A stretch of 64,000 bases of DNA, taken from assembly GCA_947247005.1 (NCBI GenBank), contig OX365962.1:3011201-3075200 (forward strand). The letters are read 5' to 3'. Position numbers and translations under genes: made by a program. The notes under the pieces were generated by a model that was not told where the DNA came from, searched no databases, and worked only from the letters and a program-made list of their open reading frames with translations. This document shows, in pieces, positions 1 through 13,905 of this stretch (positions are counted from its first letter, which is position 1; each line of letters begins with the position of its first letter). The DNA is from Spisula solida. Taxonomy: Eukaryota; Mollusca; Bivalvia; Venerida; Mactridae.

Positions 1-2190
1 ATTTATTAATTTAAACGCTAGATAATTGATCGATCTACATTCCCTGATAACTTCATTGTTCCAGAACCAATAATTAAAAATCTAGAAGGAAAGTCCTCGA
101 ATATATTGATCACCCCTCGTACATGTGAAGATTTGAAGATTTGTGAAACATTTATTCAAATTTGGATAATGTATTTTAATACATATTGAGAATGGTGTGA
201 TCTATTTTAACATGTTTGAATTTGTTAATAATATCATGATATAGATATGGTTAAATACGAGGGTTTTCCCAGAATAGCGTATCTTATTGATTTAGAAAGA
301 CTATGCTATTTATCTATTTCTTATCTTATCTTTGAAATGAAAATGGTGCTAGATTATTTCGTGCAGAGAATCGGACGTTTTTTTACAATGTTCTTAACCG
401 ACGTCATTCTCTTCTTCATTTTCGTTCTTGATGCAGACAATAAAGCTTTTTGAAACCACCAGGCGTCCCATCATACAAATTTGGCCGAAATAACATTAAC
501 AGAACAATAAAGAAAATATTAAAACGTGACCATTCCTAAGAAAGTAAATTACTTTTTATAACCCCCAAGGGTGACATATAAATATTGAACTGTCCAAACG
601 TCCGATCCGTCCGTCCGTCATTCCATCCGTTTGTCCGGGCTTCAGGTTAAAGTTTATAATAAAGTTCAACAGTTTGATTACTACCAATGGTATTGCAATG
701 AAACGTGGTAGACTATCGTAATGTAATGTGGCAGTCATACTTAACATCATTAGTTGACTTTACTAGACGAGCCATTTAACTAGATTGTTTTGTGTGGAGT
801 TCTGGCCTTGTTTGAACGTATACATTTTGGTAGCTTAAAATACTTGTGAATACTATCGTCATTACACTTTCGGGGCATATGTCCCTTACAATGACAGGTC
901 TTGTTCAACCTGCAACACGGTAATACATACAATATTGTATTTTACTTATGTAAAGGAATATTATCCAATCGAATTTACCGCGGGATATGTATTTTGTAAT
1001 AAAATATACAATTCTGGTTAAAAAAGTCATGACGCCGAATTTCGTTCAAATGGGAATGCCTACAAAATGTTTTGAGCACACCTGGTATAATATGTAATTA
1101 TGTGAATATGTGATAAATTGTAAATATACTGTATATGTATTCATGTATTTTAATACATACAATAATTGGCGGTGTGTACATGTGAGGGATAGTAAACAAT
1201 GTACATGTACAGAAAATTCAAAACTAAACAAAACCGGCGTCAGCTGCAAGCCACACACACAAGTGACATAACGTACCATCTGCAATCACAAAAAACATAT
1301 TATAAAAGTCTATTATACTAGCACAATGAATATGTTTTAGTACGCCATGTTTGATGGTGTTATGTCAATGAAAATGTTATGGAATTGTAAAGAAGTTATA
1401 CAAGATTTCAAGATTTATTATGAACATCAATTTTATAACAAAACTTAATAATTGTGAAATATGTCAAAGATGACCCCTGATCACAATATCAATATAAAAT
1501 CGTTCTATATAATCGTATTGGTGCCAAGGTGAAATTTTGTTCTTGTATTGTTATATACATCGCTGGCTTAGAATGAGAAGACTACTTACGACCATACAAG
1601 ACTCATGCAAATTTGATATATGCATCTCAAGGCGCTTCTTATGAGCCTTTTTTCATGAAAATCGGAAGTGGTCATGTTTACCAAACTGAAGTTTAAAAGG
1701 CTTGTTTTTCTATAAGTAAAGAGTAGTTTTCAGAAATTTTTTTCTTGTTTTCTCAAAATATTGATTTTGCACTTACAAAATGTACGACCTTCAATTCTAA
1801 GCGATCGACATGTATATAGTGGTATTCGGGTGTATTAACATATGAGTAATTGGAATATATATAAGATAGCTGTGATTGCTAGTACACGACTGTATGATAC
1901 TAAGTTACATTGTATTTATGTAAATATGTTCTTAGAGTCAACTCTAGTCACAAAATTTTGAGTCAATCGGGGACTGCATGGAATTAAACATTTGTTTTCA
2001 ACTTGTGGACTTGCTTTCCCTGTCCGTTTGCGATCGTGTGTATATGCAATGTCATAAAATTAAACAGTTACTGTCGGTTCAATAAGTAATACTAATGAGG
2101 GAACTGTCCCATTCAAAAGAATAGGGGGGCTTATGTTTCATATCGTAAAATAGATACATTCAATCAATAATATAATACTTGAAAACCTGT
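1..2190. other. Intergenic, AT-rich, no gene seen
   Basis: No supported coding region. At 258-300 there is a lone mariner-like end (cgagggttttcccagaatag), close to the ends of the element at 36059-36528. A run of ccgtccgtccgt-type sequence is at 600-635. From about 1030 the DNA matches the region upstream of gene B (from about 40140) in scattered collinear blocks. Confidence 0.5.
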
Positions 2191-2194
2191 TTTC

Positions 2195-2300
2195 ACATCG
2201 TCTCGTTGGTCGAGTGGATAAGCAAGCCGCTATTATTCCGTTAATTTTGTTGAGATTTGTTCAATCTCGCCACTGGTTCGACTCCCATCCAAGTTACATG
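2195..2300 (+). repeat. tRNA-like sequence (Pol III box A and B), probable SINE head or tRNA relic
   Basis: ttggtcgagtggataagc resembles a box A and ggttcgactcc a box B about 50 bases later. The arms do not pair as in a functional tRNA. It lies in a stretch of about 740 bases (about 2060-2800) absent from the duplicate near 41770. Confidence 0.35.
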
Positions 2301-2585
2301 AATCTTAAGGTTTTTATCTTTTACAAGTACTTTATTTTTTTTTTGTAACTTATATAATAAAATACCCAAAGTAAGGTATGTAGACAATTGTTTGTGTTCT
2401 ATTTTCTTTCTTTATCTATTAAGTTGTATCTTTTCAATTATTTTATTTTCATCTACAGTACAATAATCATACAATTGTATATATATTTACTACAACATGA
2501 ATATTTGATCATTTGAAGTATCGATTCATTAAAGCAGCAGTATAATATAAGACTTTATAACTTGGAATATACAATAAAAAAATGA

Positions 2586-2672
2586 TCGAAGTTGGAATCG
2601 AACCTACAACTGAGAATAAAGTAGAAACTTGAAGGAAGTGTGCCTTTATCCATTACACTACAGCGCCTTTAA
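2586..2672 (-). repeat. tRNA-like sequence on the minus strand
   Basis: Read on the minus strand it has gtagtgtaatggataaaggc (box A-like) and ggttcgattcc (box B). Spacing is longer than in a plain tRNA and the acceptor stem pairs poorly, so an intron-bearing tRNA is less likely than a tRNA-derived repeat. Confidence 0.38.
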
Positions 2673-3165
2673 TATATATATGAAATGAGATTTGCACACT
2701 ATTTGATATCAAACCGATCTAGAGTTTACCTAACAGGCGAGTTTATGTTTGTAACGGTTCTCATTTGACATTGAACGCACTATACTAAATTCTATATTGA
2801 TATTATGCTGTGTACTGCTTGTGTAAGAGTGTATGTTTTTTTATGTTTGAAAGTATTACTTGTGTAAACACCTCAATTGTATAACGTTCACTTAAAGTGT
2901 ATTTTATCTATATATTCTCTATAATAAACTTATAAACATAGTCTGATTTTGTTGTTTATAACACACAAGTAAAAAATAGATGCCTTGCTATTCCTCACGA
3001 AGAACGTTATTATGCTGGGAATAAATACGTTTGTTGATACTTATTTTAGTTTTAATATTTTCTTATTTTACAATTATATTAATCGCAGCTAACAATAATA
3101 ACAATATATAAGAGTCCTTTTAATATTCTACACGCTCCGACATGAAGCTATTATTGATCGACATT

Positions 3166-6100
3166 GGTATGTCATACAACACGTATCTAGATTATATAGG
3201 TATGTCATACAACACGTACCTAGATTATATAGGTATGCCATACAACACGTACCTAGATTATATAGGTATGTCATACAACACGTACCTAGATTATATAGGT
3301 ATGACATACAACACGTACCTAGAGTATATAGGTATGTCATACAACACGTACCTAGATTATATAGGTATGTCATATAACACGTACCTAGATTAAATAGGTA
3401 TGTCATATAACACGTACATTATACATAATGTACCTAGATTATATAGGTATGTCATATAACACGTACCTAGATTAAATAGGTATGTCAGATAACACGTACC
3501 TTATACATAATGTACCTAGATTATATAGGTATAGCATACAACACGTACTTAGATTATATAGGTATGTCATACAACACGTACCTAGATTAAATAGGTATAG
3601 CATACAACACGTACCTAGATTATATAGGTATGACATACAACACGTACCTAGATTATATAGTTATGACATACAACACGTACCTAGATTATATAGGTATGTC
3701 ATACAACACGTACAAAGATTAAATAGGTATAGCATACAACACGTACCTAGATTATATAGGTATGTCATACAACACGTACCTAGATTAAATAGGTATAGCA
3801 TACAACACGTACCTAGATTATATAGGTGTGTCATACAACACGTACCTAGATAATATAGGTATGCCATACAACACGTACCTAGATGATATAGGTATAGCAT
3901 ACAACACGTACCTAGATTATATAGGCATGTCATACAACACGTACCTAGATTAAATAGGTATGTCATATAACACGTACCTTATACATAATGTACCTAGATT
4001 ATATAGGTATAGCATACAACACGTACTTAGATTATATAGGTATGTCATACAACACGTACCTAGATTATATAGGTATAGCATACAACACGTACCTAGATTA
4101 TATAGGTATGACATACAACACGTACCTAGATTATATAGTTATGACATACAACACGTACCTAGATTAAATAGGTATGTCATACAACACGTACCTAGATTAT
4201 ATAGGTATGTCATACAACACGTACCTAGATTATATAGGTATGTCATACAACACGTACCTAGATTATATAGGTATGCCATACAACACGTACCTAGATTATA
4301 TAGGTATGTCATACAACACGTACCTAGATTATATAGGTATGACATACAACACGTACCTAGAGTATATAGGTATGTCATACAACACGTACCTAGATTATAT
4401 AGGTATGTCATATAACACGTACCTAGATTAAATAGGTATGTCATATAACACGTACATTATACATAATGTACCTAGATTATATAGGTATGTCATATAACAC
4501 GTACCTAGATTAAATAGGTATGTCATATAACACGTACCTTATACATAATGTACCTAGATTATATAGGTATAGCATACAACACGTACTTAGATTATATAGG
4601 TATGTCATACAACACGTACCTAGATTAAATAGGTATAGCATACAACACGTACCTAGATTATATAGGTATGACATACAACACGTACCTAGATTATATAGTT
4701 ATGACATACAACACGTACCTAGATTATATAGGTATGTCATACAACACGTACCTAGATTAAATAGGTATAGCATACAACACGTACCTAGATTATATAGGTA
4801 TGTCATACAACACGTACCTAGATTAAATAGGTATAGCATACAACACGTACCTAGATTATATAGGTGTGTCATACAACACGTACCTAGATAATATAGGTAT
4901 GCCATACAACACGTACCTAGATTATATAGGTATAGCATACAACGCGTACCTAGATTATATAGGTATGTCATACAACACGTACCTAGATTAAATAGGTATG
5001 TCATATAACACGTACCTTATACATAATGTACCTAGATTATATAGGTATAGCATACAACACGTACTTAGATTATATAGGTATGTCATACAACACGTACCTA
5101 GATTAAATAGGTATAGCATACAACACGTACCTAGATTATATAGGTATGACATACAACACGTACCTAGATTATATAGTTATGACATACAACACGTACCTAG
5201 ATTATATAGGTATGTCATACAACACGTACCTAGATTAAATAGGTATAGCATACAACACGTACCTAGATTATATAGGTATGTCATACAACACGTACCTAGA
5301 TTAAATAGGTATAGCATACAACACGTACCCAGATTATATAGGTGTGTCATACAACACGTACCTAGATAATATAGGTATGCCATACAACACGTACCTAGAT
5401 TATATAGGTATAGCATACAACACGTACCTAGATTATATAGGTATGTCATACAACACGTACCTAGATTAAATAGGTATGTCATAAAACACGTACCTAGATT
5501 ATATAGGTATGCCATACAACACGTACCTAGATTGTATAGGTATGTCATACAACACGTACCCAGATTATATAGGTATGTCATACAACACGTACCTAGATTA
5601 TATAGGTATGACATACAACACGTACCTAGATTATATAGGTATGTCATACAACACGTACCTAGATTAAATAGGTATAGCATACAGCACGTACCTAGATTAT
5701 ATAGGTATGTCATACAACACGTATCTAGATTATATAGGTATGTCATACAACACGTACCAATATTATAAAGGTATGTCATACAACACGTACCTAGATTATA
5801 TAGGTATGTCATACAACACGTACCTAGATTATATAGGTATGTCATACAACACGTACCTAGATTATATAGGTATGTCATACAACACGTACCTAGATTATAT
5901 AGGTATGCCATACAACACGTACCTAGATTATATAGGTATGTCATACAACACGTACCTAGATTATATAGGTATGACATACAACACGTACCTAGAGTATATA
6001 GGTATGTCATACAACACGTACCTAGATTATATAGGTATGTCATATAACACGTACCTAGATTAAATAGGTATGTCATATAACACGTACATTATACATAATG

Positions 6101-7664
6101 TACCTAGATTATTTAGGTATGTGATATAACACGTACCTAGATTAAATAGGTATGTCATATAACACGTACCTTATATATAATGTACCTAGATTATATAGGT
6201 ATAGCATACAACACGTACTTAGTTATATAGGTATGTCATACAACACGTACCTAGATTAAATAGGTATAGCATACAACACGTACCTAGATTATATAGGTAT
6301 GACATACAACACGTACCTAGATTATATAGTTATGACATACAACACGTACCTAGATTATATAGGTATGTCATACAACACGTACCTAGATTAAATAGGTATA
6401 GCATACAACACGTACCTAGATTATATAGGTATGTCATACAACACGTACCTAGATTAAATAGGTATAGCATACAACACGTACCTAGATTATATAGGTGTGT
6501 CATACAACACGTACCTAGATAATATAGGTATGCCATACAACACGTACCTAGATTATATAGGTATAGCATACAACACGTACCTAGATTATATAGGTATGTC
6601 ATACAACACGTACCTAGATTAAATAGGTATGTCATATAACACGTACCTTATACATAATGTACCTAGATTATATAGGTATAGCATACAACACGTACTTAGA
6701 TTATATAGGTATGTCATACAACACGTACCTAGATTAAATAGGTATAGCATACAACACGTACCTAGATTATATAGGTATGACATACAACACGTACCTAGAT
6801 TATATAGTTATGACATACAACACGTACCTAGATTATATAGGTATGTCATACAACACGTACCTAGATTAAATAGGTATAGCATACAACACGTACCTAGATT
6901 ATATAGGTATGTCATACAACACGTACCTAGATTAAATAGGTATAGCATACAACACGTACCTAGATTATATAGGTGTGTCATACAACACGTACCTAGATAA
7001 TATAGGTATGCCATACAACACGTACCTAGATTATATAGGTATAGCATACAACACGTACCTAGATTATATAGGTATGTCATACAACACGTACCTAGATTAA
7101 ATAGGTATGTCATAAAACACGTACCTAGATTATATAGGTATGCCATACAACACGTACCTAGATTGTATAGGTATGTCATACAACACGTACCCAGATTATA
7201 TAGGTATGTCATACAACACGTACCTAGATTATATAGGTATGTCATACAACACGTACCAAGATTATATAGGTATGTCATACAACACGTACCTAGATTATAT
7301 AGGTATGTCATACAACACGTACCTAGATTATATAGGTATGTCATACAACACGTACCTAGATTATATAGGTATGACATAAAACACGTACCTAGATTATATA
7401 GGTATGACATACAACACGTACCTAGATTATATAGGTATGTCATACAACACGTACCTAAATTATATAGGTATGTCATACAACACGTACCTAGATTATATAG
7501 GTATGTCATACAACACGTACCTAAATTATATAGGTATGTCATACAACACGTACCTAAATTATATAGGTATGTCATACAACACGTACCTAGATTATATAGG
7601 TATGTCATACAATACGTACTTAGATTATATAGGTATGTCGAACAACACGTACCTAGATTATATA
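3166..7664. repeat. 33-bp minisatellite, about 136 units, with higher-order structure
   Basis: The unit is built on ggtatgtcatacaacacgta followed by cctagattatata. Because 33 is a multiple of 3, long open frames appear on both strands (MSYNTYLDYIG per unit on +, MTYLYNLGTCC on -); these are not genes. A shorter variant unit containing cttatacataatgtac recurs, and the block around it repeats every 478 bases (3482/3960, 4520/4998, 6151/6629). Each unit can fold: taggtatgt and acgtaccta form 9-bp arms with one wobble. A related short array is at 42143-42868. Confidence 0.95.
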
Positions 7665-7927
7665 CTATGTTACATTGCTACAAATCTAATGAACATGCTT
7701 CTTGAATACACTGTTATTTATATAGCTATTTTCCGACAGACATTATGTAAAGCGGCTATGGAATAAAAGACATGGTTAAATATTATCAAGCAATTGGTTA
7801 CATTATACGATGTTATGATCAAGGGACATAATCTAAGATGTCAAAGAGATAAAACATGATTCGAGTTATTCCTCTTGGAAGAAAGTCACTCACAGACACA
7901 GCATAATCAAATACCTGTGTTCATATG

Positions 7928-8242
7928 TGACATCACCTGGAGCACGAGCTACATAAGGTAGAGACAATCAAAGATCTGTGTTCTCAACATCACCAGGAGC
8001 ACGTGCTACATTTGATAGAGACAATCAAAGATCTGTGTTCTCAACATCACCAGGAGCACGTGCTACATTTGATAGAGACAATCAAAGATCTGTGTTCTCA
8101 ACATCACCAGGAGCACGTGCTACATTTGATTGAGACAATTAAAGATATGTGTTCTCAACATAACCAGGAGCACATGCTACATTTGATAGAGACAATCAAA
8201 GATCTGTGTTCTCAACATCACCAGGAGCACGTGCTGATGTGA
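7928..8242. repeat. 57-bp minisatellite, about 5 units
   Basis: The unit contains ctcaacatcaccaggagcac then gtgctacatttgatagagac and aatcaaagatctgtgtt. It starts about 260 bases after the 33-bp array. An inverted partial unit (tctctatcaaacgtagcaca) follows at 8270-8310. The duplicate near gene B has about 13 units. Confidence 0.93.
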
Positions 8243-9483
8243 AGATAAACGAACACTGATCAATGATTTTCTCTATCAAACGTAGCACACCCTCCTCCTG
8301 ATGATGTGTATATTAACGTATACAGATTTTTTACTAGTGTCATAAATTTCACTGATGTTGTTAAACGAGGACACTTACTTAAAATTAGCTTATCGATGGA
8401 ATCGCAAAACACTCAGACGGTTCAATATTCTATCATGCTATATGGACGTTTATGCACCTATCAATATTATGCCCGCCCGGGGGGGCGGCGGGCATACACG
8501 GGACTTTAGACAGAAGACCATTCCCAACAGGCGTGAATTTGACAAACTTATTGACTCCGGGTCCCGGGTAATAGACTTTGGCCGGTTTTTACATCCCGGG
8601 ACTGGGAAATTTTGACACCGCAAAATAAAAAGGGGAGTAACCGCGAAAGACGACGGTGACAAGATCGCCCCAGAATTGGGGACAATATTTAAAGGTATAC
8701 AGTGATAGTATTCTCCATTTATTTTCACCCATATTATATAGTATGCATTGATTCTAGCAGTTTTCATGTGTGTCATATGTTTCCGCGATTTAGACACGTT
8801 TTCTTTCAGAGCAAGTCGCATATACCAAATGAACCTGATATTTTAATATATATGACCCAAAACACTATCCAGGCCCCGTTTATACTGACAATCACCAATG
8901 GAGAAAATAGACAGGAGTGAAACGGATCGTATCCCACCCACCGCTAATACAAGGAACTAGTGACTAGGCTATCGAGCTGGATAGCAGCTTTTTCTATAAC
9001 GTATATGCATATTACGAATCCAAGGTGTGCTTGATTATTATCGTTAAAGTACAGTTGATAAATGATTGATCATTGATGACGTCACGTTTTGACATCATCT
9101 ACAAAGCCAAATAACGTTAAGTTCTGAGGAAAGAATGTAGGTCGAAGACAACCTTGTTTGATGGGCTATAAAATGCAGAACATTGGCTATATATATATTA
9201 GAATCAATATTCATAATAAATATGTAGCTGTGTTTATAACGCTGTTATATCTATGATAAAATATGCTGCTTGCTTGGATGTGCACATTAAATCCTCGTGC
9301 TACGCACTCGTGATTTGATTAATTCAAGATCGAGCTCATGACCACATTTTATCATATGATTAAACACAAAACATATATTTATTATTTCTTAATTGAAGAT
9401 CTGCTTGAATTCAAAGCTTAGGGTGGCGCAGTGTGGTTACCACAGGATACATAAAAAACACAACCCCACCCACTAATATGTTT

Positions 9484-9722
9484 TAGGTTGATTATGAAAC
9501 AAGTTCCTACAACTTAGATTAATCACTCTTGACACCTCATTCCTGATGATACCTATCGCCACAGGGTTTGAGCCAGATTTCCCTATGACGAGCATCTAGT
9601 AAGGCCGGAATTTAATGCTGGAACCATTTTTATTTTGTCCTTGGTATGATGCGGTCTGGGAGCGAACCCGGGACCTCCCGCACTCAAAGCAGACACTCTA
9701 CCACTAGGCTATCGAGGTGGTA
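9484..9722 (-). repeat. tRNA-derived SINE, minus strand
   Basis: On the minus strand the head reads tagcctagtggtagagtgtc (box A) and gggttcgctccc (box B), followed by a body that matches 45846-46062 in order (for example caggaatgaggtgtc and tttgtttcat-type blocks). The head is at the right end. Confidence 0.72.
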
Positions 9723-10839
9723 CAGTGCCACCCACATGTACCAGGGCTGTTTTTGGTGCCGATATAAAGCCCCATTCCCCCTCCAAAATAGCATGTTTTT
9801 CCCCAAAATTATTTATCCATGCATTTTTATGCTCCCCGAAAAATTTCGCTGCAAGAGAGCCTTAACTGTTAAAATATGATATTTAAGTATTAAATGTGTT
9901 TTGAATATCCAAATAGACCTAGATAAAATATTTAAAAAAATTCAGATTTTATGCAACAGTTGACATATTTCAAAAAAGGTAATTAATTGTGAACTAACCC
10001 ACAGATTGAAATTGTATACCACCAAATTTCTAATTTGTTTCATGCTTGTAGTTATTATAGTGTATTTATAGCATGCACTGAGTGGTGATGGTTTAATTAT
10101 GCAACAAAATATTCTTTGTTTCAACTTTACAGTAGATCTGTCAATATTATCTGTCACACCGAAATGAACTCGGTCATACCGAAATGATACCTGAAACTTA
10201 ATAATTATTACTCAGTTGTACCTGTTTTCCAGAATTTGCATATTTTAGCAATTATAAGTTATTATACCTATAGGATTCACAGAGGTAACATGTGTTCAAT
10301 GTGGTAGAAAACATTTCTCAAAGTGTGATAAGCAGCTTACAATGACCGGTCTTAACGCACTTCGTTAGTTAAAATCATTTCAGACAAATTGACTAGCAAA
10401 ATGTAGTAAGAATTTGCACTCTTACTATTTACCATCTAATTGCAGTCTTTTACTTTTCTCCATTAGAGTTCATTTAAGCTATATTAAAGGCAGAATTTCA
10501 ACTAGAAGTTTTAAAACATGCATTTTCGCTAGTTATCATGCTAGCCCAAATTGATCCCTGGATGTTTCATGATTATCATAAAACATCCTAGGATCAATTT
10601 GGGATATATATAATCACCTTCATTGCTTAACTACATATATACCATATATTCCCTAAATGAACGCCCCTCCCCTAATAAATGCCCCTCCCCTTTTGAGAAC
10701 AAACGCTTTAGGAAATTTCCAAAAGTGCTTTAGATATTCGTGTTGTTTCTAAGTTACATCTTTCCATAAAATACGAGCTATTTATCAATGCATTTCAAGT
10801 GACGAAGACTTTATTTTTACCTAAAATATCCCTTTAGAT

Positions 10840-11960
10840 GATCAAATATGAATAGGTGGCAACTAGGAGAGCATAAGTCCAAAATTATTCAAGTGATTGA
10901 CTTGAAACTTAAAATATAAGCATATGATATCTAGGAGAAATGCAGTGACCAAGAACAATAACTATGTCTGGTTTCATTTTAGAATTATCTCCCTTTTTCA
11001 ATTTCCTTCATATTTTTACCCCTCTTTTTTGTCCAGAGTGTAACTGCAAAACTATACACGGGATTGACTTCAAACTTAAACTATTTATAGATGAAAACTA
11101 GGAGTTGTGCATTGATCAAGATCCATAATTCTATCTATAGTCCTGTTACGAGCAAACACATACGGCGGGGATGGCCATGTGAACATGGCTCTTGTTGACT
11201 TTTATTTCACAATCTATATTACCATATAGCTCAGTTGGGCATGTTTTGTTACAGTTTGTCACGCTAGTTTTAATTTGTGTAACATAAAATCACGCATGCG
11301 TGATAAAATACACAATATATATCTGAAATCTCGGCAAAGTTCAAAACTGGGTCATGTGGTGTCAGAAATTAGGTCGCAAGGTCAAATCTTAAATATAATG
11401 TGGAACAAATTAGTGGCCACATGTTTGGCCCATTCTTTATGAAACTTAGTCCGAATGTTTGTCTCTATGAATATATGTCATGTTCGAAATTGGGTCATGT
11501 GGAGTCAAAAACTAAGTTACTGGGTCAAATCTTAGAAAAAGCTTGTGTACATATTAGAGGCGACATTTTTTATCCGATTTAAATGATACTTAGTCAAGTT
11601 CGAGACCTAAAAAATAATAAATTGCCCTCTATTTCAGGTATTGATGTGGAAGTATCTAGGTTTGGGCGCAGGAGGAGGAAGAATGTTCTTTGTAGTGATT
11701 TTTTATGTTAATTGACAATGTTACTGGAAATAAAATAAGAAATATTATCAAGTGTTGTAACTTTTTAGCTCACCTGAGCATGACGCTATTGTGATCAGTC
11801 AATGTCTGTCGTTGTGAGTTGTATGTCCTCAACATTTAGAGTGTTTACAAACACTCTAGAGGCCACAAATAATAGTTCAATCATAATTAAACTTGGACAG
11901 CATGATGTTTGTCTGAATGATCATACCAAACCTATAGAAACTAAGTTACCCCCGGGACAT
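10840..11960. repeat. Mollusc-type dispersed repeats, several partial units
   Basis: Blocks such as gcataagtccaaaattattc, gcagtgaccaagaacaataa and catgtgaacatggctcttgtt, then tcaaaactgggtcatgtggt, aggccacaaataatag and gctcacctgagca, are of a kind I associate with common bivalve repeats. This is recognition, not a search. Short open frames at 11400-11582 and 11802-11996 belong to these repeats. Confidence 0.55.
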
Positions 11961-12107
11961 TTGATGCACCTAGCAGGCTCTAGGGTGGGGATTTAGACAA
12001 AATGGTTGTCTCTAGGGTTGGGATTTAGACATCGAAAAAAGTTTAATGTCAATTTCCCCTGGGTCAGCCCGCCGCCCCACCGGGCGGGCAAAATATTGAT
12101 AGGTGCA

Positions 12108-13330
12108 TTATCATTGGTTAAAAAGAAGAACCAAGCATGATAAGAAAACGTGGCTACTAACATGATGCTAGATCGGGTTTTAAGCTCCAAAACCGTCAGC
12201 AATAATAATTTTCAAACTTAGATGAATATTCAAAAGTCATAAAATCTCTTTATGTATCATTTAAGGAGCAACTTCCATACAGAGCTAGATACTTTGACAC
12301 TGTTCTTTATGGTGCATATCGCTGATTTTGCTAAATGCAGGCTTTCTTGGTATCCATATGCTGTAAGAATGATCTCAGAAGGTAGAGGTGCGCGGTATTA
12401 CCGGTATACCGGTAACCGTGGGATCATTTTCCATCGGTACGACACCGCGGTTCCATTGGACATACTGATATTTTATCAACTTTATCCCTGCTTCTAATTA
12501 TGTTGTTACCTGTCGTAACATCAAACTATACTATTCATGCTTCCCCCCCCCAATTGAAACCCTTGGAAATACCATGCTACTATAATTGTTTTATTCTGTA
12601 TTGCTTACTGTGTAGTTCAGCATCAAGCGTTCCTTCTCAACTAAAGCTATTACTTTGTGTTCACAATCATTCAAATAAACATATATCAGTGGACAACATA
12701 AACAAACAGCTAACATTATAATAACTAAACTAAAATGATACTGATTCATATGCCACGGGAAACAACTTTGTCAAGTTGAAATCACAGTAAGAGACGATTT
12801 ACATTTTACTTCCCCTGTAATAACAAATAATAATTCATTCATTTGTTGTCTTACTTGTATTTATATCATATTAAGCTCCGTTATACAACTATATCACGTA
12901 TACGGTGCTTGTCTTCGAATAATGCCTACTGAACAGATTGTAGTCAATGACACATATATAGGATCCGTCATGAGTTGGCTATGGAGATCAACATTTCAAT
13001 GAGTCTAGAAAACACAGGTTTGTTTTCGAGTCGTGTTTTAGAAATAGTTATCCCAACGACAACGAGTTGTGGATTCTTTCATCTAATTACTATAGTTACG
13101 TGGTCAAACAACGCCAGAAATAACGGATTTAAGCCGAAAATCTGGGACGTCACGCATTTGTTGTCACACGTGTTGGACAACATTGTTCCGTCATTTCTTC
13201 CCACATGGAATATCACAGCATTTATGGGATAAATGAATATTACCTGTTGCATCCAGTTATAAAATGCGACGATCGGTTAGGTGATTCGTGATTTCGTGGA
13301 TTTAGTGACATAATATACGAGACGATATGT
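12108..13330. other. Upstream block A, matching block B at 44108-44648 and 45383-45760
   Basis: Strong collinear identity to block B (ttatcattggttaaaaagaag, then tcctaaatgcaggc-type sequence). An 18-bp perfect palindrome (ttaccggtataccggtaa) is at 12393-12415 and is conserved in block B at about 44393. The open frame 12975-13232 is not in block B and resembles nothing I know. Confidence 0.6.
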
Positions 13331-13366
13331 TGCTGAGTTTTGCACTTGTAAGCCGATCTGTCTCAC

Positions 13367-13905
13367 ACGTCCACATATCACAAGGACGACCACATATCAC
13401 AAGGACGACCATATATCACAAGAACGACCACATATCACAAGGACGACCATATATCACAAGGACGACCACATATCCCAAGAACGACAACATATCACAAGGA
13501 CGACCACATATCACAAGGACGACCATATATCACAAGAACGACCACATATCACAAGGACGACCACATATCACAAGGACGACCATATATCACAAGAACGACC
13601 ATATATCACAAGAACGACCACATATCACAAGGACGACCACATATCACAAGGACGACCACACATCATAAGGACGACCACATATCACAAGGACGACCACACA
13701 TGACAAGGACGACCACATATCACAAGAACGACCACATAACATAAGGACGTCCACATATCACAAGGGCGACCATACATCACAAGGACGACCACATATCACA
13801 AGGACGTCCACATATCACAAGGACGACCACATATCACAAGGACGTCCACACATCACAAAGACTTCCACATATCACAAGGCCGTCAACATATCACAAGGAC
13901 CAAAA
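13367..13905. repeat. 19-bp minisatellite, about 28 units
   Basis: The unit is cacatatcacaaggacgac with substitutions (catatatcac, aagaacgac). Nineteen is not a multiple of 3, so the open frame over it cycles through three readings (HISQGRP, HITRTT, IYHKND). It is absent from block B. Confidence 0.92.

Larger units (their letters stand above)
8453..12107. mobile_element. 3655-bp insertion with TGCACC/GGTGCA inverted ends and TTA target duplication
   Basis: The left end tgcacctatcaatatt, then a GC-rich stretch (gcccgcccggggg), is repeated inverted at the right end (12062-12107). The ends match over about 40 bases with few differences. TTA flanks both sides (8450-8452, 12108-12110). The duplicate block near gene B has the empty site: gacgtttatcattgg at about 44100 without any of this DNA. 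A 3-bp TTA duplication fits PIF/Harbinger (TWA) elements, but the end sequence is not diagnostic. No transposase frame is visible. The inside holds a SINE (9484-9722) and mollusc-type repeats (10840-11960), so it is non-autonomous or decayed. Confidence 0.85.

Noticed and set aside
3128..7766. Many open frames of 80-300 codons on both strands over the 33-bp array
   Set aside because: They follow from a 33-bp unit without stops; frames are open on both strands alike, with no signal peptide, splice or family support.
3166..8242. CRISPR-like regular repeats
   Set aside because: The repeats are contiguous without unique spacers and the setting is a eukaryotic genome.
12975..13232. 85-codon open frame MAMEINISMSLENTG...
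   Set aside because: Not conserved in block B and no recognisable features.
13327..13668. 113-codon open frame over the 19-bp array
   Set aside because: The reading cycles through three frames of the repeat, as expected from unit length alone.
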